DNA of 49,800 nt from an uncultured Lachnospiraceae bacterium (GTDB lineage Bacteria > Bacillota > Clostridia > Lachnospirales > Lachnospiraceae), in NCBI GenBank assembly GCA_947174015.1, contig CAMWHJ010000020.1, positions 1 through 49,800 on the forward strand. The letters are read 5' to 3'. The notes under the pieces were generated by a model. It searched no databases. It had not been told where the DNA came from and saw only the letters and a program-made list of their open reading frames with translations. Each line of letters begins with the position of its first letter. The stretch's first letter is position 1. A program made the translations under genes and the position numbers. Below are positions 7,343-15,400 of the stretch, piece by piece.

Positions 7343-9340
7343 ATGAACACAAGAAAATTTGGAAAAGGCAGTTGGAAAACCTTTGCAGAGGGAATACAGA
7401 GAGAGTGGGTGATTACCAATGGAATCGGAGGTTATGCAGGTTCCTCTATCATTGGTGCCCACACAAGAAAGCATAACGGCTTGTTGATTGCCAGCCTTCA
7501 TCCGCCAGTGGAGCGTTTTATGGTGCTTTCTAAAATCAATGAAGAACTGAAAGTAGGAGATACTACCTATTCCTTTGCCACCAACCAAAGACCCGGCGGC
7601 AACAATGAAGAGGGGCAGAAGTATCTGCAGAGGTTTACATATGAGTATGTGCCGGAGTTTACCTACTATGCAGCAGGTGTCTTTGTTACAAAAACCATTG
7701 CCTTTCAACATGGCAAAAATACGGTGGCAGTGACCTATGATATCTATGGGGGAAGTGACAATGCTCAACTGACTTTAGTCCCTCTCTTTAATTTCAGAGA
7801 ACATCACCAGCGCAGCGAACGGGCAGATTTGAAGTTCAGTGTCACCAACTCAAAGGATACGATGACCTTGGTGCCGGAAGCAAATCAGGATATTGCCATC
7901 CGTTTCTATGTCAGTGAGGGTGAGATCAAAAAGCGGGATGAGATCTATGATGTGGATATGGAACTGCAAACGGAGATTTCCACAGGCATGACCTGCATAG
8001 AGAATAATTATACACCTTATGAGGTAATCATAGATATTCCCAAGGGAGACCACAAAAAGCTTTCTGTGGTCTGCACCATTGAGCAGGGAAAACTGGAAAA
8101 AAATGCCTTTGGCATTGTGGAGGCTGAGATAATCCGCTGTGAGGAATTGGAAAAGAAGGCAGAGCTTCAGGATGATTTTGCCAACACGCTGGTACATGCG
8201 GCAGACCAGTTTATTGTGGAGCGAGAATCTACCGGGGGCAAAACCGTACTGGCAGGACTTCCGTGGTTTACCGATTGGGGCAGAGACACCATGATTGCTC
8301 TTCAGGGATTGACACTGGTCACGAAGCGGTTTGCAGATGCCAGAGAGATTCTGAAGTCCTTTGCCCAATATGTGAAGAAGGGGCTTGTTCCCAATATGTT
8401 TCCGGATGCAGGGCTGGAACCTCTTTATAATACGGTGGATGCCTCTCTTTGGTATTTTTATGCAGTGCAGAAGTATTTAGAGTATACTGGTGGTGAAGAG
8501 GATTATGCTTTTATCCAAAGGGAAATTTATCCAAAGTTGAGGGAAATTATCATATATTACATTAAGGGAACAGAATTTTCCATTTATATGGATCAGGATT
8601 ATCTGATTCATGCAGGAGACGGACTGGATCAGGTCACATGGATGGATGTGCGTGTGGGTGACTGGGTGGTGACGCCTCGTCATGGCAAACCGGTGGAAAT
8701 CAGTGCTTTATGGTACAATGCCCTTTGTGTTATGTATGAATTATCCAAACGTTTTGGAGCAGCAGATAAGGATACGTTCCAAGATTTGGCAGAAAAGGTG
8801 AAATCATCTTTTGTGAAAAAGTTCTGGAATCCCAAGAAAAAATGTTTGTATGATGTGGTGGACAAGGCAGGCAATGATGATAAGATTCGCCCCAATCAGA
8901 TTTGGGCGGTTTCCCTGCCCTATACCATGCTGAGCAGAGAACAGGAAAAAGCTGTGGTAGATACGGTGGTAAAACATTTGTATGCCAGCTATGGACTTCG
9001 TTCTCTGTCGCCGGAGGACGGAGAGTACAAGGGCATCTATGTTGGAAAGCTTCATGACAGGGATGCAGCCTATCATCAGGGGACGGCATGGGGCTTTCCA
9101 TTGGGAGGTCTGATCACTGCCTATCTGAAAGTGTATGGAGATACCAAAGAGGGAAGGCGTTATGCAAGAAAGCTGATTGCCCCCATGGAAGAGCATTTAT
9201 GGGATGGCTGTATCGGCAGCATTGCAGAAATTTTTGACGGCAATGAGCCCAATATATCCAGAGGATGTTATGGGCAGGCATGGAGCGTGGGCGAGATTTT
9301 AAGAGCTTATGTGGAAGGGGGATTTGACGGAGAAAAGTAG
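7343..9340 (+). CDS. Amylo-alpha-1,6-glucosidase (glycogen debranching enzyme type)
   Basis: A 665-aa protein with the N-terminal debranching-enzyme domain (EWVITNGIGGYAGSSIIGAHTRKHNGLL) and a C-terminal (alpha/alpha)6 glucosidase domain (TDWGRDTMIALQGL, VDASLWYFYAV, GRCYGQAWS-like RGCYGQAWSVGEIL). D315 in GRDTM is a conserved active-site acid of this family. It should hydrolyse alpha-1,6 branches of glycogen or limit dextrins in the cytosol. The distance to the SUF pair is only 11 bp, so it may be cotranscribed although unrelated in function. MITE copy C begins 17 bp after its stop. Confidence 0.92.
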   Translation: MNTRKFGKGSWKTFAEGIQREWVITNGIGGYAGSSIIGAHTRKHNGLLIASLHPPVERFMVLSKINEELKVGDTTYSFATNQRPGGNNEEGQKYLQRFTYEYVPEFTYYAAGVFVTKTIAFQHGKNTVAVTYDIYGGSDNAQLTLVPLFNFREHHQRSERADLKFSVTNSKDTMTLVPEANQDIAIRFYVSEGEIKKRDEIYDVDMELQTEISTGMTCIENNYTPYEVIIDIPKGDHKKLSVVCTIEQGKLEKNAFGIVEAEIIRCEELEKKAELQDDFANTLVHAADQFIVERESTGGKTVLAGLPWFTDWGRDTMIALQGLTLVTKRFADAREILKSFAQYVKKGLVPNMFPDAGLEPLYNTVDASLWYFYAVQKYLEYTGGEEDYAFIQREIYPKLREIIIYYIKGTEFSIYMDQDYLIHAGDGLDQVTWMDVRVGDWVVTPRHGKPVEISALWYNALCVMYELSKRFGAADKDTFQDLAEKVKSSFVKKFWNPKKKCLYDVVDKAGNDDKIRPNQIWAVSLPYTMLSREQEKAVVDTVVKHLYASYGLRSLSPEDGEYKGIYVGKLHDRDAAYHQGTAWGFPLGGLITAYLKVYGDTKEGRRYARKLIAPMEEHLWDGCIGSIAEIFDGNEPNISRGCYGQAWSVGEILRAYVEGGFDGEK

Positions 9341-9357
9341 GAAATGGTAAGGATTTG

Positions 9358-9568
9358 GTAACTGTTCCGTAGGTCTGTGCATTTACTGCACAGACCGTAA
9401 GAAAAAGTGGATATAACAGGCAAAGAACCATTGCCTAAAGTAATCAAACTGTAAATCAGTTTGATTGCCTGCTTGCACCCATTGCGTAGCAATTTTCATG
9501 GGTGCAATACCCGAAAAACAATTTTGCATGGTTCTTTGCTCGTAACTATGAAGGTACTGAATAGTTAC
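9358..9568 (+). mobile_element. MITE copy C, 211 bp, with 8-bp target duplication
   Basis: Runs from GTAACTGTTCCGTA to TACTGAATAGTTAC. Perfect 8-bp direct repeats AGGATTTG flank it (9350-9357 and 9569-9576). It is longer than copy D because about 80 bp holding two extra hairpins is present inside the second stem: AATCAAACTG/CAGTTTGATT near 9441-9465, and TTGCACCCAT/ATGGGTGCAA near 9473-9507. There is no coding capacity. Confidence 0.88.
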
Positions 9569-9602
9569 AGGATTTGGTAAAAGTCGAGATGGGGATGATA
9601 TT

Positions 9603-10319
9603 ATGGAGATAAAAGAAACGCAATATAATCATGTAACTTCCGCCAGGGAGTATCTGGATGACAAGGAAAAAATAAAAGAACAGAAAGAACAGACCATATT
9701 AGAGGAACAGGAAAGCGAAGCTGCCGATCCCATCAAACAGATGAAACAGGAGAGAGAACGTATTCGAAGAACTTTTTCGAATAAGAAGAATATATCCTAT
9801 GATCCGCAAAAGGATCTGAATTCCATCAACAGTGCGGTGAAATCTTCTCAAGTGCGTATGATTGTAGGAAGGCTTCGCTCAGAAGCCATCCGTATTTCCA
9901 AAACCCAAGGGGATTTCCGGCAGAAGGCAGTTGCGGTGGCAAAGATAAAAAAGCTTTTAAAAAAGGCAAATATTAAAGTAAAAAGATTGGTGAATGAAGA
10001 ACGGATAGATGCCAAACGTAAAAAGGCAGAAAAGCAAAAAGATATGGCGGAAGAAAAGAGACTGGCAAAGGATCTGGCATTGAAACGGAAGAAAAGGAAA
10101 GCTTTAGAACATCAGGATGCCGTCAACTGTGCCAAGGGACTTGGAGTAAATCAGGTAACAGAGGCTGAAATCAGGGAGGAAATGAGGCTGCTGGGTGCAG
10201 AGTACACGGAATATACCAGTGATACAGCAGTGGAGGCAACCATTGGTGGGGAACAATATACCTATACAGATGAGAATGTCAGTGTGGAGGCAGAGGGTTC
10301 GGTGGATGTGACCTTATAG
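9603..10319 (+). CDS. Highly charged coiled-coil protein of unknown function
   Basis: A 238-aa soluble protein I cannot assign. Residues 20-60 and about 120-185 are rich in K, E, R and Q with heptad-like spacing, suggesting long coiled coils; a central segment (NSINSAVKSSQVRMIVGRLRSEAIRI, about 77-102) is less charged and may be the conserved core. The C-terminus turns acidic (GGEQYTYTDENVSVEAEGSVDVTL). There are no membrane segments. Similar short hypothetical proteins are common in Lachnospiraceae. MITE copy C lies in its upstream region, about 35 bp before the start. Confidence 0.6.
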   Translation: MEIKETQYNHVTSAREYLDDKEKIKEQKEQTILEEQESEAADPIKQMKQERERIRRTFSNKKNISYDPQKDLNSINSAVKSSQVRMIVGRLRSEAIRISKTQGDFRQKAVAVAKIKKLLKKANIKVKRLVNEERIDAKRKKAEKQKDMAEEKRLAKDLALKRKKRKALEHQDAVNCAKGLGVNQVTEAEIREEMRLLGAEYTEYTSDTAVEATIGGEQYTYTDENVSVEAEGSVDVTL

Positions 10320-10401
10320 TGGTACATAGTTGTAAAGGTTTCGTAAAGAACAGCAAATACGAATTTTATACTCTTGAACACCGTTATCTGCTGAAACAGA
10401 C

Positions 10402-10430
10402 TTGACAAAATTAACAAATCCAATTAATAT
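10402..10430 (+). promoter_or_regulatory. Sigma-A promoter for the valS leader
   Basis: TTGACA at 10402-10407 and TAATAT at 10425-10430 with 17-bp spacing. Transcription would begin near 10437 and run through the T-box leader. Confidence 0.8.
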
Positions 10431-10489
10431 AAGTATATTAAAATATGGATCTGCCGGATAGGTATAAATATTTGCAGTATCAGGCTGAT

Positions 10490-10749
10490 AGAGAAAGATA
10501 GTGAAGAAGAGGAGTACGCCATTACCCTTATCAGAGAGAAATCTTCGAGGCTGAGAGAGATTTTTAAGAAGGAATTGCGGAAGGTAGCTTTGGAATCGAA
10601 GTGTGGAACGGCAGAAGTTCAGTACATGCTTACGGCTTATCCCCGTTATAGGATTTGGTTTGAACCAGAGAGATAGTGAGTAGTCATTAAGAAAAGGTGG
10701 TACCGCGAGATATTCGCCCTTTGCATCGATTGTGCAGAGGGCTTTTTTG
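10490..10749 (+). ncRNA. T-box leader upstream of valS
   Basis: The leader shows the T-box antiterminator sequence AAGGTGGTACCGCG at 10694-10707. A terminator follows, with GCCCTTTGCA (10716-10725) pairing to TGCAGAGGGC (10733-10742) and then six T. The 5' part contains a Stem I-like region with AGTA near 10512. A GTG valine codon at 10601-10603, after GAA and before TGGAAC, fits the specifier position and agrees with the downstream gene. Uncharged tRNA-Val should stabilise the antiterminator and permit valS expression. Confidence 0.9.
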
Positions 10750-10795
10750 ATCTATGGATTAGAACTTTAAAATGATAGGAAAGAAAGGAAAGAAC

Positions 10796-13444
10796 ATGAG
10801 CAAAGAATTAAACAAAACCTATGACCCAAAAGACATAGAAGAACGATTATATAACAAATGGCTGGAAAAAAAATATTTTCATGCAGAAGTGGATAAAAGC
10901 AAGAAACCATTTACCATTATTATGCCGCCGCCCAATATTACAGGGCAGCTCCATATGGGACATGCCTTGGATAACACCATGCAGGATATTTTGATCCGCT
11001 ATAAAAGAATGCAGGGATATAATGCATTATGGCAGCCGGGAACGGATCATGCCAGTATTTCCACTGAGGTAAAGGTCATCAATGCTTTGAAAGAACAGGG
11101 CATTTCCAAAGAAGATTTAGGAAGAGAAGGCTTTCTTAAAAAAACATGGGAGTGGAGAGAGGAATACGGCGGACGTATTATTAAGCAGTTGAAAAAGCTT
11201 GGTTCCTCCGCAGACTGGGACAGAGAGCGTTTCACCTTGGATGAGGGCTGTTCCAAGGCTGTGGAAGAGGTCTTTGTCAAAATGTATCAGGAAGATTTGA
11301 TTTACAAAGGTTCCCGCATTGTAAACTGGTGTCCGGTCTGTCAGACTTCCATCTCCGATGCTGAGGTGGTTCACGAAGAACAGGAAGGAAATTTCTGGCA
11401 TATTAATTATCCGGTGAAAGACAGCGATGAAGTGGTGGAAATTGCCACCACAAGACCGGAAACATTACTGGGTGATACCGCAGTGGCTGTAAACCCGGAG
11501 GATGACAGATACAAGCATTTAATTGGCAAGACCTTGGTTCTTCCGCTGGTGGGAAGAGAGATTCCTGTGGTGGCAGATTCCTATGTGGACAAAGAATTTG
11601 GAACCGGCTGTGTAAAGATTACCCCTGCCCATGACCCCAACGACTTTGAAGTGGGAAAACGTCATAATTTAGAGGAAATTAATGTAATGAATGATGATGC
11701 CACCATTAACAAAAACGGCGGAAAATATGAAGGCATGGATCGGTATAAGGCAAGAAAGCAGATTGTGGCAGACTTGGAGAGCTTAGGCTTACTGGTAAAA
11801 GTGGAGCCCCACAGTCACAACGTGGGTACCCATGACCGATGCAAAGCCACCGTAGAACCAATGGTAAAACAGCAGTGGTTTGTGAAAATGGAGGAATTGA
11901 TTCAGCCTGCCGTAGAGGCGATTAAAAAGAAAGAGATTCAGTTGATTCCTTCCTCCTTGGAAAGAACGTATTTTAACTGGACAGACAATATTCGCGACTG
12001 GTGTATTTCCAGACAGCTTTGGTGGGGACACAGAATTCCTGCATACTATTGTGATGACTGCGGTGAATTTGTGGTGGCAGCAGAAAATCCGGAAAAATGT
12101 CCAAAATGCGGCTGTGAGCATATGACACAGGATCCGGATACGCTGGATACTTGGTTTTCCTCCGCACTTTGGCCCTTTTCCACACTGGGCTGGCCCAAGG
12201 AAACAAAAGATTTGGAATATTTCTATCCAACAGATGTATTGGTTACCGGATATGATATTATCTTCTTTTGGGTGATCCGCATGGTATTTTCCGGTTATGC
12301 ACATATGGGAAAAGCACCTTTCCACACGGTATTGTTCCATGGTCTGGTGCGTGACTCTCAGGGAAGAAAGATGAGTAAATCTTTAGGAAACGGTATTGAC
12401 CCCTTGGAGGTTATTGAAAAGTATGGTGCAGATGCATTGAGGCTCACCTTGATTATGGGTAATGCACCGGGCAATGATATGCGTTTCTACTATGAAAGAG
12501 TGGAAAATAGTCGTAACTTTGCCAACAAGGTATGGAATGCAGCCAGATTTATTATGATGAACATGGAAGGGAAAACCATAACTGAGCCCCAAGAATCAGA
12601 GTTGATGGATGCAGATAAATGGATTTTATCTAAAGTTAATACAACGGCAAAGGATATGACTTACAATCTGGATCACTTTGAACTGGGAATTGCAGTACAA
12701 AAGGTATATGATTTTATCTGGGATGAATTTTGTGATTGGTACATTGAAATGGTAAAACCAAGACTTTATAATACGGAAGACGGTGTGTCTCAGAATGCGG
12801 CACTCTGGACTTTGAAAACCGTATTAATCAATAGTTTAAAGCTGCTTCACCCATATATGCCATTTGTTACAGAGGAAATTTTCTGCACCTTACAGCAGGA
12901 GGAAGAATCCATTATGATTTCCCAGTGGCCTGAGTATAGGGCAGAGTGGAACTATCAGGAAGCAGAAGAAGCAGTTGAGACCATTAAGGAGGCAGTTCGG
13001 GGAATCCGCAATGTGCGTACGGAAATGAATGTACCGCCCTCAAAAAAGGCAAAGGTATATGTGGTATCTGTCAAGGAAAAAGTCAGGGGAATTTTTCAGC
13101 ACAGCAAAGTATTCTTCCAGACTTTGGCTTATGCCTCTGAGGTGATAATCCAAGAGGATAAAGAGGGGATTGGAGAGGATGCGGTGTCTGCGGTGACTCC
13201 GGATGCAGTGATTTATATGCCCTTTGCAGAACTGGTTGATATTGAAAAGGAAGTGGAACGCCTGAAAAAAGAGGAAGAGCGTTTGACCAAGGAGCTTGCC
13301 AGAGTCAACGGTATGCTGAATAACGAAAAGTTTGTAAGCAAGGCACCGGAAGCGAAAATTCAGGAGGAAAGAGATAAGCTTACAAAATATACACAAATGA
13401 TGGAGCAGGTTCAGGAAAGACTTTCAAATCTGAGAAAAAAATAG
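10796..13444 (+). CDS. valS: Valine--tRNA ligase
   Basis: An 882-aa class I aminoacyl-tRNA synthetase. The HIGH-type motif is HMGH at residues 53-56 (after PPPNITGQL), and KMSKS is at 525-529. The editing domain lies between them ([15 protein letters not shown]), and a C-terminal coiled-coil arm (about 815-882) is typical of ValRS. I choose the ATG at 10796 (AGGAAAG upstream) rather than the ATG at 10772, which has no ribosome site. It is controlled by the T-box leader. A strong hairpin follows at 13510. Confidence 0.97.
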   Translation: MSKELNKTYDPKDIEERLYNKWLEKKYFHAEVDKSKKPFTIIMPPPNITGQLHMGHALDNTMQDILIRYKRMQGYNALWQPGTDHASISTEVKVINALKEQGISKEDLGREGFLKKTWEWREEYGGRIIKQLKKLGSSADWDRERFTLDEGCSKAVEEVFVKMYQEDLIYKGSRIVNWCPVCQTSISDAEVVHEEQEGNFWHINYPVKDSDEVVEIATTRPETLLGDTAVAVNPEDDRYKHLIGKTLVLPLVGREIPVVADSYVDKEFGTGCVKITPAHDPNDFEVGKRHNLEEINVMNDDATINKNGGKYEGMDRYKARKQIVADLESLGLLVKVEPHSHNVGTHDRCKATVEPMVKQQWFVKMEELIQPAVEAIKKKEIQLIPSSLERTYFNWTDNIRDWCISRQLWWGHRIPAYYCDDCGEFVVAAENPEKCPKCGCEHMTQDPDTLDTWFSSALWPFSTLGWPKETKDLEYFYPTDVLVTGYDIIFFWVIRMVFSGYAHMGKAPFHTVLFHGLVRDSQGRKMSKSLGNGIDPLEVIEKYGADALRLTLIMGNAPGNDMRFYYERVENSRNFANKVWNAARFIMMNMEGKTITEPQESELMDADKWILSKVNTTAKDMTYNLDHFELGIAVQKVYDFIWDEFCDWYIEMVKPRLYNTEDGVSQNAALWTLKTVLINSLKLLHPYMPFVTEEIFCTLQQEEESIMISQWPEYRAEWNYQEAEEAVETIKEAVRGIRNVRTEMNVPPSKKAKVYVVSVKEKVRGIFQHSKVFFQTLAYASEVIIQEDKEGIGEDAVSAVTPDAVIYMPFAELVDIEKEVERLKKEEERLTKELARVNGMLNNEKFVSKAPEAKIQEERDKLTKYTQMMEQVQERLSNLRKK

Positions 13445-13463
13445 AACCATGGGTTTTTGCATC

Positions 13464-13490
13464 ATAACTGTAAAGGTATCAAACGGTTAC
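13464..13490 (+). repeat. Short (27-bp) MITE-end unit, decayed
   Basis: ATAACTGTAAAGGTAT...GGTTAC matches the 27-bp right-end unit of copies C and D (GTAACTATGAAGGTAC...ATAGTTAC) at about 19 of 27 positions. It lies 20 bp after the valS stop. No flanking duplication is visible. Confidence 0.5.
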
Positions 13491-13509
13491 GAAAGAGCAA
13501 TATAAGATC

Positions 13510-13545
13510 AACATAAGTGTCCTGCAAAGGCAGGACACTTATGTT
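13510..13545 (+). terminator. Strong hairpin after valS
   Basis: AACATAAGTGTCCTGC (13510-13525) pairs perfectly with GCAGGACACTTATGTT (13530-13545) around a 4-nt loop. The T-tract is poor (TTGTGC), so it may act as an RNA stabiliser as much as a terminator. Confidence 0.6.
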
Positions 13546-13564
13546 GTGCAGTGAAAAGATGGCA

Positions 13565-13697
13565 GTAACTGTTCAGTAGGTCTGTGCATTTACTGCACAG
13601 ACCATAAGAAAAAGTGGATATAACAGGCAAAGAACCATTGCCGTAGGCAATTTTGCATGGTTCTTTGCTTGTAACTATGAAGGTACTGAATAGTTAC
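13565..13697 (+). mobile_element. MITE copy D, 133 bp, near-complete type element
   Basis: The cleanest copy: GTAACTGTTCAGTA at the left, TACTGAATAGTTAC at the right (one mismatch between arms), the 10-bp hairpin, and a second stem with arms CAAAGAACCAT and ATGGTTCTTTG. Flanks are AGATGGCA (13557-13564) and AGATGGCT (13698-13705), an 8-bp duplication with one change. Confidence 0.88.
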
Positions 13698-13795
13698 AGA
13701 TGGCTGCTGATATGGATTGTGAAAAATGGTAGTGCGGCAATAAATTTTTATAGACGACAAAATTTGCTTGTATCTTTTCAAAAAATAGATATAAT

Positions 13796-13840
13796 GTAAC
13801 TGTTCAGTAGGTCTGTGCATTTACTGCACAGACCGTAAGA
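13796..13840 (+). mobile_element. MITE copy E (left 45 bp only)
   Basis: GTAACTGTTCAGTA plus the complete 10-bp-stem hairpin, ending after GACCGTAAGA. The rest of the element is absent. It sits 45 bp before folC, in its presumed leader, where the hairpin could influence expression. Confidence 0.75.
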
Positions 13841-13885
13841 GATTCCTGTGATACGTTAGAGAATATCAGAAAAAGGTGAGAAACC

Positions 13886-15175
13886 ATGACATACCGGCAG
13901 GCGGTGGAAAAAGTTTTAAGTCTTCCCCAATTTTCCAAAACAGATGGATTTGCCAATGCCAGGGCATTGATCAAAGCACTGGGGGAACCTCAGAGACAAC
14001 TGAAAATCATCCATGTGGCAGGCAGTAATGGCAAGGGATCGGTGTGTGCTTTTACCGCATCCATGCTGCGGGAAGCGGGATTTCAGGTGGGATTGTTTAC
14101 CTCTCCTCATTTATTGGAGATTACAGAGCGAATCCAGCGAAATGGCAGACCGATTTCTCAAGAGGATTTTTTTAAGGTCTATGAACAGGTGGACAAAGCG
14201 GCAAAAGAAAATCAAAAACAGGGGTTGGAATATCCGAATTTCAGCACATTTCTCTTTGGGATGGCATTGGTATATTTTAAAGAACAGCAGGTGGACTATG
14301 GAGTGATAGAGACCGGGCTGGGCGGGAGAATAGATGCGACCAATGTGGTGGAACATCCTGTGGCTGCTGCCATTACCTCCATCAGTTTAGAACACACTCA
14401 ATTTTTAGGAGATAGCTTGCCTCAGATTGCCAGAGAGAAAGCAGGAATTTTTAAAACCGGCACTCCGGCACTTGTGGGCGTGAACCCCTTAGAAGTAACA
14501 GAAGTTCTAGTACAGGAGGCAAGGCGAAAAAACATAGAAATTATTAAGATTTCTGAAAAAGATTATGAAATTTGTGAAAAAAACCACAAACATATTGATT
14601 TTTCTCTCAATGTTAAGTATTATGGTTACGTCAGAGTTTCACTGCCTTATTCTGCCTTGTATCAGGTGGAAAATGCAGTTTTGGCAATTAGAATTCTAGA
14701 ACAGCTTTTAGCGAAAGAACAGCTAATCCCCAAGGTAATTCAAGAAGGTCTGCACAAAACCTGCTGGCCTGCCCGTATGGAACAGATAAAACCCGGTATA
14801 TATTTAGACGGCGCCCACAATCAGGACGGCATCCGGGCTTTTTTGGATACGGCAAAGGAATTGACTGATGGTCATAATTGTGTTCTTTTGTTTGGGGCAG
14901 TAAAGGAAAAAAATTATGAAAAAATGATAGCAGATCTTACAGGGACTTTGCGGTGCAGCCATATTTTGGCAGCCCCTTTGCACACACCTCGAAGTCTGAC
15001 AAAAGAAGAGCTCTGTCTGACATTTGATAAATATGCAAATAACAAGATAACCATCTGTGACAATACGGAGGAAGCATTTCGGAAAGCACTGGCACAAAAG
15101 GGGCAGGAAGAAATACTGTTTTGTGTGGGTTCTCTGTATCTGGCAGGTGAGATTAAGATGATGATGGGAGAATGA
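13886..15175 (+). CDS. folC: Bifunctional folylpolyglutamate synthase / dihydrofolate synthase
   Basis: A 429-aa Mur-ligase-type enzyme that adds glutamate to dihydropteroate or tetrahydrofolate. The P-loop GSNGKGS is at residues 46-52, with FTSPHLLEITERIQRNG following and ITSISLEHTQFLGDS in the central domain. The C-terminal glutamate-ligase domain carries LDGAHNQDGI. Length and motif order are normal. AAAGGTGAG precedes the start. A 47-aa ORF follows after only 4 bp, forming a likely two-gene unit. Confidence 0.95.
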   Translation: MTYRQAVEKVLSLPQFSKTDGFANARALIKALGEPQRQLKIIHVAGSNGKGSVCAFTASMLREAGFQVGLFTSPHLLEITERIQRNGRPISQEDFFKVYEQVDKAAKENQKQGLEYPNFSTFLFGMALVYFKEQQVDYGVIETGLGGRIDATNVVEHPVAAAITSISLEHTQFLGDSLPQIAREKAGIFKTGTPALVGVNPLEVTEVLVQEARRKNIEIIKISEKDYEICEKNHKHIDFSLNVKYYGYVRVSLPYSALYQVENAVLAIRILEQLLAKEQLIPKVIQEGLHKTCWPARMEQIKPGIYLDGAHNQDGIRAFLDTAKELTDGHNCVLLFGAVKEKNYEKMIADLTGTLRCSHILAAPLHTPRSLTKEELCLTFDKYANNKITICDNTEEAFRKALAQKGQEEILFCVGSLYLAGEIKMMMGE

Positions 15176-15179
15176 TAAA

Positions 15180-15323
15180 ATGATTAACTTTGAAGAAGAA
15201 TTAAAAAAATTTCATCCAAGCTTGGAAGTGGAAGAGGCGGAGGAAGCAATCTACAACCATGATATGACAGACATGATGGATATTTTGAAAGAGATTATCA
15301 AAGATTCTAAAGAAAAGGGATAA
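15180..15323 (+). CDS. 47-aa acidic protein downstream of folC
   Basis: A short ORF starting 4 bp after folC with GGGAGAATGATAAA upstream. The translation is helical and acidic (FEEELKKFHPSLEVEEAEEAIYNHDMTDMMDILKEI). I do not know its function; its position and strong ribosome site argue that it is real. The stop codon TAA at 15321-15323 belongs to an inserted 26-bp repeat (15320-15345). Without that insert the frame would read one residue further (G-Q-stop), so the insertion shortened the protein by one residue. Confidence 0.6.
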   Translation: MINFEEELKKFHPSLEVEEAEEAIYNHDMTDMMDILKEIIKDSKEKG

Positions 15324-15345
15324 CTGTTTGTGCTTTCACAGTTGC
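15320..15345 (+). mobile_element. 26-bp minimal MITE unit with perfect 8-bp duplication
   Basis: ATAACTGTTTGTG...CACAGTTGC has inverted ends related to GTAACTGT/ACAGTTAC. It is flanked by perfect direct repeats GAAAAGGG (15312-15319 and 15346-15353). It resembles the 27-bp terminal unit of copies C and D. The flanking duplication argues for genuine insertion of either this unit or a larger parent since deleted. Confidence 0.7.
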
Positions 15346-15400
15346 GAAAAGGGACAATAATCAGACAGGTGTGCCTGTAATGGGCAGAATGGAGTGAGAA

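Noticed and set aside
9430-9540. Possible CRISPR-like repeats in copy C
   Set aside because: Only nested inverted repeats are present; there are no regularly spaced direct repeats with unique spacers.
13590-13820. Minus-strand frame of 76 codons
   Set aside because: It is a translation of MITE copies D and E; the same peptide ends appear wherever the repeat occurs.
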